Part shown: positions 57,454 through 64,000 of the stretch, piece by piece
How positions within the stretch are numbered: the first letter of the stretch is position 1
How the letters are laid out: each line of letters begins with the position of its first letter
Assembly (NCBI RefSeq): GCF_000621725.1
Contig: NZ_JHXM01000009.1
Coordinates: forward strand, 98,045 to 162,044
Length of the DNA stretch: 64,000 bases
Source of the DNA: Xylanibacter brevis ATCC 19188
GTDB taxonomy: Bacteria > Bacteroidota > Bacteroidia > Bacteroidales > Bacteroidaceae
Direction of reading: 5' to 3'
Notes under the pieces: model-generated
Seen by the model: only the letters and a program-made list of their open reading frames with translations
The model's database searches: none
Told to the model about the DNA's origin: nothing
Translations under genes and position numbers: made by a program

Positions 57454-58809
57454 CTATAGGTCGTTGGCCACCATCGCTGCTTGATGAATGCGGTTGCCCA
57501 TGCCGATGCCATCGCGCATATTTCCTGCCAATATCAAACCAGGATATTGCTTTTCGATACAGGTTATAGCTTCAAATCGCTTACCGCTATCCTCACCATA
57601 CTGAGGTATGGCGCGCTCATGACGGAAGATGCGTATCATGTCGGGCGTCATCGTCTCTGGATATTTCAGCATTGAATGGAATGCCTCGATCACCATCTCA
57701 CGTATCTCGCCATCGCTCTTCTTCAGATAGTCAGCATGGCGGACGCCACCCATGAAGTAGGAAAAGAGCGCACCGCCCTCTGGAGCTCGCTCTACGAAGC
57801 ATGCCGAGGGGAAGAGTATGCCCAGCAACTTCTGTTGTTCTTTGCTGGGAACCAGACCGCCAAAGGCGGGATAGTCCAGTCCTTGCGTATCGCGAACACC
57901 CACACTTACCTGAATCACGGGGGCATAATAGAGGTTGCTGATAGGTTTCATGAGGGTATCAGGGATAAAGGGCAGCAACTCTGGCAGCGCATAAGCACCT
58001 ACCGCGGTGATCACGCGGCGGCACACCACCTCATCCTGACCGTCGTTATAGCTCACGCGCCAGGTGCCTCCTTCGTTTGGCTGCACCTTGATATGCTGAG
58101 CGCCCGTCACGATGTCGGCACCCTGTGCCAGGGCATCCACCATTTTCTGCAGACCACCATGAGCGGAGAACACCTTCTTCGTGACCAGTCGGTCGCGATC
58201 GGTCTTAGGTTCCTTTCGCTTGGCAATGGCGCCACGCACAAAACTACCATAGTTGGCTTCCAGATTATAGAGTTTGGGCAGGGCAAAGCGTGTGGTCAAC
58301 TTCATCGGGTCGCCGGCATAGACGCCCGACACGAATGGGTCAACAGCATATTCAAAGAACGAGCGTCCCAGTCGTCGCTGAGCCAGAGAGCCTACCGACT
58401 CGTTGGGGTCGGTACCTTTCTTGCGCCATGGTTCTCCCAGAATGCGGAACTTATCCTTCAGCGTGAACAGTGGTGTGGTGACTGCCGACACGAGGCCCGA
58501 GGGGAGCGCATGAAACTTACGTCCCTTCCATATCAGGCGTCGCTTAGACGACTCGCGGGCGGTCTCCAGCTCACAGCGTCCTGCCAGGTCCTGAAACAGT
58601 TCTGTCACCTCTGGAAACGAAACCACACCGGTGTTAGGACCACTTTCAAACGTAAAGCCATCCTCAGTAAAGGTGCGTATCTGTCCGCCCACGCGGTTCT
58701 CCTTCTCTAATACGAGGACATCACGCCCTTTCTTACGCAGGTTGAAAGCCGTAGCAAGACCGGTCAGTCCTGCACCAATAACTACGATATCACGTTCTTG
58801 CTTCATCAT
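57454..58809 (-). CDS. hemG: Protoporphyrinogen/coproporphyrinogen oxidase (HemY-type)
   Basis: 451 aa FAD enzyme oxidising the porphyrinogen ring in haem synthesis. Seen: the FAD motif VVIGAGLTGLATAFNL, LEKENRVGGQIRTFTEDGFTFESGPNTGV, the PGxxxxL-like VDPFVSGVYAGDPMKLTTRFALP block and the C-terminal FAD stretch LILAGNMRDGIGMGNRIHQA. Such HemY-type proteins were long named HemG; which porphyrinogen it prefers cannot be told. It is adjacent to hemN (no gap) and the last gene of the operon. Confidence 0.92.
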   Translation of the reverse strand: MMKQERDIVVIGAGLTGLATAFNLRKKGRDVLVLEKENRVGGQIRTFTEDGFTFESGPNTGVVSFPEVTELFQDLAGRCELETARESSKRRLIWKGRKFHALPSGLVSAVTTPLFTLKDKFRILGEPWRKKGTDPNESVGSLAQRRLGRSFFEYAVDPFVSGVYAGDPMKLTTRFALPKLYNLEANYGSFVRGAIAKRKEPKTDRDRLVTKKVFSAHGGLQKMVDALAQGADIVTGAQHIKVQPNEGGTWRVSYNDGQDEVVCRRVITAVGAYALPELLPFIPDTLMKPISNLYYAPVIQVSVGVRDTQGLDYPAFGGLVPSKEQQKLLGILFPSACFVERAPEGGALFSYFMGGVRHADYLKKSDGEIREMVIEAFHSMLKYPETMTPDMIRIFRHERAIPQYGEDSGKRFEAITCIEKQYPGLILAGNMRDGIGMGNRIHQAAMVANDL

Positions 58810-60174
58810 TTATATCGGGTTAGAAAAATGTTTGTCTGTATGTTGTACCAACGGATCCAGCGCTGCTGCCACACATCTCACCAGCGGTCGGCCTTCGCTA
58901 TGCACCAGGATGTGCTGGTCGTCGAAGTCCAGAATGCCGTCATGGGCCATCTCCTTCAGGCGCGCCTCGTCATAACAGCAGGCACTGCGCAGGGCATCTA
59001 CCGTGACACCCAGGCGTTCGGCCACATCCTCCCAGTTCAGAGTGTAGTTGCACATCAGCGTCTCAACCACCTCGCGCACCATCTTCTGGGCGTTGGTGAG
59101 CTGACATCCACGACGGATGTATAACTGCTGACGTCCGATAGTTTCTATATACTCCTTGATATCACGTCCGTTTTGTGCATAGGCATCGTCCAACTGGCTG
59201 ATGGCTGTCACGCCAAAGGCATAGACCTGTGCGGTGGTGCGGCGCGTGCAATAGCCTTGGAAGTTGCGGTGCAGCGCGCCCGACTGCAATGCCGTGAAGA
59301 GTTCATCTTCGGGCAACACGAAGTGGTCCAGTCCGATACGTTGATAGCCCGCCTGTGTCAAGACACTGGTTGCCACCTCAAACATGCGGTTCTTCTCTTC
59401 GGCAGAAGGCAGACCGATGCGGTCCAGTATCTGCTGACGTGGGAAGAGCTTGGGCAGATGCGCATACGAGAACGTGACCAGACGGTCGGGACGCAAGGCG
59501 GCAGCCTGCTCAATGGTCTGCTGGAAAGAGTCGGCCGACTGATGTGGCAGGCCATAGATAAAGTCGAAATTAACCGTCGCACCCGATGCGCGCAGAATGT
59601 CGAGCACCGCCTTCATCGGCAGTAGCGATGGCCTGCGGTTGACGGCCTTCAGCACCTCTTCCTTCAGGTCCTGCATGCCAATGCTATAACGTGTGAATCC
59701 ACAGGTGGTCAACTGCTGCCAAGCTTGTTCGTCCAGATAGCCGGGGTGGCACTCAATGGCAATCTCGGGGCGGTCGATGACGGGAGCGATACTGAGCAGA
59801 TGCTCGTTCAGTTCCTTGATCATCTCAATGGGAATCGACGTCGGACTGCCACCACCATAGTGTATCTGCGCAATCTTTCGGTTGCGGTCAATATGCTTTG
59901 CCACCAGGTCAATCTCCTGATGCAAGGCATCCACGTATGCTTTCACCGTCTCAGGTGCTGCTGCGGGGTAAGAGTTACAACCGCAGTAGTGACACAGATG
60001 GCGACAGAAGGGAATATGCAGATAGAACGAGATCTGGTTCTGTCGGGCTTTGTCTGATGCCTCCACCGCACGCAGATAGTCAGCCTCAGAGAAATCTCCG
60101 AAGTAGTTGGCTGGTGGATAGCTGGTGTATCGGGGCACCGGCTTATTGTATTTTTGTATAATCTCTGGTTGCAT
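58810..60174 (-). CDS. hemN: Oxygen-independent coproporphyrinogen III oxidase
   Basis: 454 aa radical SAM enzyme that decarboxylates coproporphyrinogen III without oxygen. Seen: the cluster motif PFCRHLCHYCGC (CxxxCxxC plus the extra Cys that is typical of true HemN), YGGGSPTSIPIEMIKELN, ECHPGYLD, TRYSIGMQDLKEEVLKAVNR and FDFIYGLPHQSADSFQQT. The C-terminal HemN domain is present. It is 2 bp downstream of the MFS gene and adjoins hemG. Confidence 0.95.
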   Translation of the reverse strand: MQPEIIQKYNKPVPRYTSYPPANYFGDFSEADYLRAVEASDKARQNQISFYLHIPFCRHLCHYCGCNSYPAAAPETVKAYVDALHQEIDLVAKHIDRNRKIAQIHYGGGSPTSIPIEMIKELNEHLLSIAPVIDRPEIAIECHPGYLDEQAWQQLTTCGFTRYSIGMQDLKEEVLKAVNRRPSLLPMKAVLDILRASGATVNFDFIYGLPHQSADSFQQTIEQAAALRPDRLVTFSYAHLPKLFPRQQILDRIGLPSAEEKNRMFEVATSVLTQAGYQRIGLDHFVLPEDELFTALQSGALHRNFQGYCTRRTTAQVYAFGVTAISQLDDAYAQNGRDIKEYIETIGRQQLYIRRGCQLTNAQKMVREVVETLMCNYTLNWEDVAERLGVTVDALRSACCYDEARLKEMAHDGILDFDDQHILVHSEGRPLVRCVAAALDPLVQHTDKHFSNPI

Positions 60175-60176
60175 GA

Positions 60177-61409
60177 TTATTTTCTAAAGAATACGAGGAT
60201 ATATAATAGTGAGACGACGGCGATGACACATTCGGTGAAGAAAAGACCGTGATAGCCAAAATGATCTGCCACGCCGCCACTCAGAGAAGCAATGAGGATA
60301 CCACTCAGGTGGGTCAGCACGGTTTGAATGGTAAAGTCAGTACCTTCGCGTCCTTTTCGCACGCACTCCATGGCCGAGGTATAAACCACGATGGTGGCCA
60401 TGCCATAGCTGGACCACATCAGGACGATACCAAAGTAGAGCAGCCATGCTGAGGGCTGTGACACGTATGACATCGCGAGGAAATAAAGAGTGGTCAGCAC
60501 GATAAACAGGGCAAAAAGCACGCGCGAAGCATGCACGCCGATGCGGCGCACCAGAAAACCGGCGCCAAACGAGGCGCAGAATGCTGCCGATGTACCCACC
60601 ATGCCGCTCATCACACCAATCTCTTTCATCGTGTAGCCCAAATCTACCAGCCATGGGCGCATCATCGACAGGATACCGATAATGCTGGCGTAGTAGAGCA
60701 AGAGGAAACCTATCTGGCGCCAGATGCCGCGCTGTGCAAAGAACGAGGCGAAGTCGCTCCACTTGGCACGTTCCTTCGTCGTCTTAGCCACAATCTCGGG
60801 TTCACGGCGCATGATCAGCGGAACCAGCATCAGCAGCACGAAAGCACCCAGACACAGGGTGACGCTACGCCAACCGAAGGCGTGCAGTATCAGCAGCAAG
60901 AGGCCACTGCCTATCAGGGCACCACCAAAGCTGCCCATCGACTGCATGCTGTTCACCATGCTCTTATCCTTACCGCCGTGCATCAGGATGGCCAGCGCAT
61001 CGGTGGCAATATCTTGTGTGGCAGATGCCACCAGCGACAGACAAACCAGTGCTATGATCAGATAGAGGTTGTTGTTCACATCCAGCAGACCTGCCAAAAC
61101 GATGAACAGTGCATACACACACTCGCTGCCAATGATGCAGCGACGGAAGTCGCGACCCGTCAGACAGTGGCGGTCCACCACTGGCGACCATAAGAACTTC
61201 AACACCCAAGGCAACTTCACCAACTGCAGCAGTCCGATGGTGGCCAACGAGTAGTGAGCCTCGCGCATCATCACCTGCAGCGCCGTAGCAAAGAAGCTGG
61301 ATGGAATACTCTGGGCAATGTAAAGGCAGAAGAACATCGTTAAGCCGATGCCTCCTCTGCCCTCTTTATTTATTATGTGGTTAATCTTTGTTTGAACTTC
61401 TGATTGCAT
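60177..61409 (-). CDS. MFS transporter, AmpG/RhtX-like
   Basis: 410 aa with about 12 membrane helices. Seen: TMFFCLYIAQSIPSSFFATALQVMMRE, KLPWVLKFLWSPVVDRH, VASATQDIATDALAI and GGALIGSGLL, the N-terminal pattern of the AmpG and RhtX/FptX-type permeases. AmpG imports muropeptides; RhtX-type proteins import siderophores. Its place between a TonB receptor and hemN/hemG favours siderophore or iron import, but this is inferred. It follows the TonB receptor gene by 8 bp. Confidence 0.85.
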   Translation of the reverse strand: MQSEVQTKINHIINKEGRGGIGLTMFFCLYIAQSIPSSFFATALQVMMREAHYSLATIGLLQLVKLPWVLKFLWSPVVDRHCLTGRDFRRCIIGSECVYALFIVLAGLLDVNNNLYLIIALVCLSLVASATQDIATDALAILMHGGKDKSMVNSMQSMGSFGGALIGSGLLLLILHAFGWRSVTLCLGAFVLLMLVPLIMRREPEIVAKTTKERAKWSDFASFFAQRGIWRQIGFLLLYYASIIGILSMMRPWLVDLGYTMKEIGVMSGMVGTSAAFCASFGAGFLVRRIGVHASRVLFALFIVLTTLYFLAMSYVSQPSAWLLYFGIVLMWSSYGMATIVVYTSAMECVRKGREGTDFTIQTVLTHLSGILIASLSGGVADHFGYHGLFFTECVIAVVSLLYILVFFRK

Positions 61410-61417
61410 ATATGTAT

Positions 61418-63493
61418 TTAGATATCAAAAAACAGCGATGTGCCGAAAGACACTGGGCGGCCCTGCTGCCCGTAGCCCTGACTGGTCTTGAAGTAGTAAG
61501 TCAGGTAGTCTGTATTCGTCAGGTTCTTACCCCACGCCTCCCAAGTCAGTCGGCCTGAGGTTACGCTCACCTTGGCATCGAGCAGTGCATAGAAGCGCTG
61601 GCTTACCAGATTGTCTTCATTCCAATAGATCTTACCCATGCCGTTCACACCTGCACTCAGCACGATGCGGTCGATTGCCGAACAGTCTGGCAGGATGGTA
61701 TAGGCACCTCGGAAAGCGAGGGTCTGACGTGGCACAAGGGGCAACATCTTGCCAGTGTAGCTGACGGTCTCGCTCTTCTTGTAGTCCAGGAAGCGCGCAT
61801 ACGTATAACCATAGGTCAGGCGGAAGGTCAGCGGCTGCCAGGGGCGAATCGTCATGCCAAGCTCCACGCCCTTGCTGTCCGAGTGACCAGCATTGCGGGT
61901 GATGTTACCCACACCGGGAACGGTCTGTGTGATCTGCTGATGGCGCCAGTCCACATAGAACAGGGTCAGGTCGGCCTGCAGCGCATGATTGAAGAAGGTT
62001 GTCTTAGCACCCACTTCATAGTTCCAGTTGTACTCGGGGTCATAGGTACGCTCATTGTCCTCGATGAAGGTAGAGTTGAAGCCACCGGTCTTATAACCTC
62101 TGGTCAGCGAACCATAGATCATATAGTCATCATTAAACTGATACTCGAGTGTAAATTTCGGTGTCAGCTGTGTGAAGTTCAACTTACTATTGTAGGAATC
62201 TGCAGGTGTGCCCAGCACGCGGTCCCATGCCGAGGCTGTCCTGTAGGCCTGATAGTCTTCCTTGGCATGCTCATAGTCGAAGCGCAAGCCCAACTTGGCT
62301 TTCAGTCCGGCAAGGAGCTTCAACGCAGACTGATGATATACAGACACGCCCGTTGTAGGACTGTCATAATACTTTGGTGTGCAGTAGTTCTGCGCAATAT
62401 AGGTGGTATAGAGTGCTTTCTTATAGCTGTCGCTAAAGAAGAATGCACCAAACATCCACTGATAGGCACTCTTGGTGGTCGATTTGATGGTCAGCTCTTC
62501 GCTGAAGATATTCTGGCGAACACTCTGGTTCACCCAGTAATTATCTTTGGGTGTAAAGTCTTGGTCGATGCCCTGCTGGTCGTCAATATACTGATAGGCC
62601 GTCTGACTGTTGAAGCTGAAACCATTGCCATCGTAGCGGGCATTCAGGCCTACCGTGGTCAACTGGCGCAGATAGGAACTGTAACGATTATAGTTAATTT
62701 CGCCCGACTCTCTCGTCTCGGGATCATAAGTGGCATAGGGATAGCCACCCTGATCACTATTTCTGTAGCTCACGTCGGCCACCAGTGTCCAGCGCTCGGT
62801 GGGCTTCAGGAACACACGACCGCGCAGATAGCCCTCATTAAACTTGTCTATCTTACTACCATCAAACGCATTGCGGAAGTATCCATCGTTGTGATGATAG
62901 CTGCCATTCACGGCAAAGGCCACCTTTTCGCTCACCTTGTTATAGTGACTGGCGTTCACCACGGCATCGTTGTGCCGGCCATAACCCACTTTGATGCGGG
63001 TACCTTGATAGTCAAAGGGCGAACGGGTGTAGGCATTGATAATACCACCAATGCAGTTGCGACCATAGAGCGTGCCTTGTGGGCCACGCAGCACCTCCAG
63101 CGACGACAGGTCAAAGAGGTCATCATCAAAGGCCGAGCGCTCCATGTGGGGCACACCGTCAATATAGAAGCCCACAGTAGGGCCATTGGTCTTTGAACCC
63201 ACGCCACGCACAAAGACGGGTGAGTTCTGGCGTGTGCCATAGTCTGGAATAAAGAAATTAGGCACGATATAGCCCAGATCCTTCACACTGGTCATCTCCG
63301 ACTGACGGATCACAGAACTTGATAGCGACGTGATGGACAGGGCCTCCTTACTGGTGGGATCCTGTTTAAAGCCAACCACAGTCAGCTCGTTCATGTTCAA
63401 CTGTCGAGCCACCATCGTATCGCCAACCTCTTCGATTCCCTCTGCTACAGCACTGACGGGGAATAACAACGCACATAAAAACCTTATATTCAT
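61418..63493 (-). CDS. TonB-dependent outer-membrane receptor (siderophore/iron type)
   Basis: 691 aa from the ATG at 63493 (MNIRFLCALLFPVSAVAEGI signal); the frame extends 52 codons upstream without a signal. Seen: a TonB-box-like stretch MNELTVVGFK, the plug domain SVKDLGYIVPNFFIPDYG..PVFVRGVGS, VGFYIDGVPHMERSAF and LEVLRGPQGTLYGRN, and the barrel with RGYKTGGFNSTF, ending in the aromatic strand GTSLFFDI. No carboxypeptidase-regulatory domain and no SusD partner, unlike SusC receptors. It heads the operon with an MFS permease and haem genes, so iron, haem or a siderophore is the likely substrate. Confidence 0.92.
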   Translation of the reverse strand: MNIRFLCALLFPVSAVAEGIEEVGDTMVARQLNMNELTVVGFKQDPTSKEALSITSLSSSVIRQSEMTSVKDLGYIVPNFFIPDYGTRQNSPVFVRGVGSKTNGPTVGFYIDGVPHMERSAFDDDLFDLSSLEVLRGPQGTLYGRNCIGGIINAYTRSPFDYQGTRIKVGYGRHNDAVVNASHYNKVSEKVAFAVNGSYHHNDGYFRNAFDGSKIDKFNEGYLRGRVFLKPTERWTLVADVSYRNSDQGGYPYATYDPETRESGEINYNRYSSYLRQLTTVGLNARYDGNGFSFNSQTAYQYIDDQQGIDQDFTPKDNYWVNQSVRQNIFSEELTIKSTTKSAYQWMFGAFFFSDSYKKALYTTYIAQNYCTPKYYDSPTTGVSVYHQSALKLLAGLKAKLGLRFDYEHAKEDYQAYRTASAWDRVLGTPADSYNSKLNFTQLTPKFTLEYQFNDDYMIYGSLTRGYKTGGFNSTFIEDNERTYDPEYNWNYEVGAKTTFFNHALQADLTLFYVDWRHQQITQTVPGVGNITRNAGHSDSKGVELGMTIRPWQPLTFRLTYGYTYARFLDYKKSETVSYTGKMLPLVPRQTLAFRGAYTILPDCSAIDRIVLSAGVNGMGKIYWNEDNLVSQRFYALLDAKVSVTSGRLTWEAWGKNLTNTDYLTYYFKTSQGYGQQGRPVSFGTSLFFDI

Positions 63494-63525
63494 ATAACTC
63501 GATATGTTCGTATTAATTGCGGGTG

Positions 63526-63533
63526 CAAAGTTA
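63526..63533 (-). promoter_or_regulatory. -7 box TAACTTTG of the TonB receptor operon
   Basis: CAAAGTTA on the plus strand, 32 bp upstream of the start at 63493. No Fur-like operator was recognised. Confidence 0.6.
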
Positions 63534-63662
63534 CACATTTCTCGACACCTGCGCAATCCCCATTTATATGGATTTTTGGTTGTTACCGTACGAATCACAC
63601 CAACCAAACCATGATAAATCATCAACAAAAAAACACCTAAGCATAACAAACGAAATAAAAAA

Positions 63663-63694
63663 AGAGCCCTGACTCAGTGTTGAATCAGGGCTCT
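63663..63694 (-). terminator. Terminator of the rRNA operon
   Basis: AGAGCCCTGA / TCAGGGCTCT stem with a 12-nt loop, followed on the minus strand by TTTTTTT, just after the 5S rRNA. Confidence 0.85.
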
Positions 63695-63701
63695 CTGTAA
63701 A

Positions 63702-63812
<111 letters not shown>

Positions 63813-63826
63813 ATGTTCGTTTCGTA

Positions 63827-63856
63827 TTGACAATTGACAATTGATAATTGACAATT
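63827..63856. repeat. Short AT-rich repeats in the 23S-5S spacer
   Basis: ATTGACA ATTGACA ATTGATA ATTGACA ATT: four 7-bp units in the spacer between 23S and 5S rRNA. Simple direct repeats of this type are common in such spacers. Confidence 0.7.
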
Positions 63857-63944
63857 ACGTCAACCGTATAGGTAGACATCTTGCACACAAGAACTGATAG
63901 TATAACCATAAGGCAAAACCATACAGTTGAAAGTAAAAGCGCGT

Positions 63945-64000
63945 TTAAGCGAAAGCTTTCGGGCAATTAGTACAGCTCGGCTTTGACGTCACCGTCTTTA
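63945..64000 (-). rRNA. rrl: 23S ribosomal RNA, 3' end (partial)
   Basis: The minus strand from the right edge reads TAAAGACGGTGACGTCAAAG, then CCGAGCTGTACTAATTGCCC, then GAAAGCTTTC. GTACTAATTGCCCG is the conserved 23S 3' end. The rest of the gene is beyond the window. The exact 3' boundary (about 63945) is approximate. Confidence 0.9.

Noticed and set aside
57676..58710. 344-codon plus-strand frame over hemG
   Set aside because: Antisense to a conserved FAD enzyme; no start signals or family match.
61883..63196. 437-codon plus-strand frame over the TonB receptor
   Set aside because: Antisense shadow of a clear outer-membrane receptor with no recognisable motifs.

Overview
The window is chromosomal DNA from a Bacteroidales bacterium, most likely a Prevotella-type gut or rumen organism. 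The evidence is the Sus-type starch locus, the type IX secretion genes porU and porV next to ispF, the -7 boxes of the form TAnnTTTG, the lipoprotein signals followed by acidic residues, and the gene orders rplM-rpsI-rpsB-tsf and DUF177-rpmF-fabH. Protein similarity was judged from remembered family motifs; no database was searched.

Layout. 1-9604 (+) is the 3' part of a starch utilisation locus: SusD (cut by the window edge), SusE-like and SusF-like lipoproteins, a secreted three-repeat starch-binding-type protein, and two secreted GH13 alpha-amylases. The last three genes share a LacI/CRE-like operator exactly 55 nt upstream of the -7 box. 9658-11717 (-) holds two glycosyltransferases. 11873-12672 (+) holds a candidate structured RNA and a decayed pectate-lyase-like gene. 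12760-15609 (-) is an M16 peptidase. 16049-27195 (-) is a secretion block: FAA-hydrolase-like gene, porU, porV, ispF and a giant CotH/lamin-tail surface protein. 27278-30236 (-) is rplM-rpsI-rpsB-tsf with structured leaders. 30681-44059 is mostly housekeeping: argS, an RNase H-like gene, ribD, prmC-recX-comF, pyrE, argH, tRNA-Leu, a TPR/OmpA-like lipoprotein, a thioredoxin-fold lipoprotein and comM. 44168-52703 carries ridA, an orphan histidine kinase, DUF177-rpmF-fabH, a GH67 alpha-glucuronidase lacking its usual N-terminal domain, an nrnA-type DHH phosphoesterase, a DUF4827-like lipoprotein and glmM. 52815-57061 (-) is DUF4199-GT2-DUF6452-DUF6048-apbE-crp. 57203-57445 has the SRP RNA and tRNA-Thr. 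57454-63493 (-) is a TonB receptor-MFS-hemN-hemG operon. The window ends in 5S rRNA and the 3' end of 23S rRNA (- strand).

The least ordinary structure is a set of four intergenic arrays (12671-12758, 15740-16025, about 33104-33257 and 49331-49484). Each has a strict 22-bp period but a different unit sequence, and each directly follows a gene's stop codon. A second repeat family, C-rich and palindromic, flanks one array as inverted copies and also lies in frame inside prmC (twice) and comM (once), adding short peptides to conserved enzymes.

Functionally, the starch proteins are exported: SusD/E/F as surface lipoproteins and the amylases apparently as type IX cargo, since they carry C-terminal sorting-like tails. 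The porU/porV genes in the same window encode part of the machine that would handle such tails.
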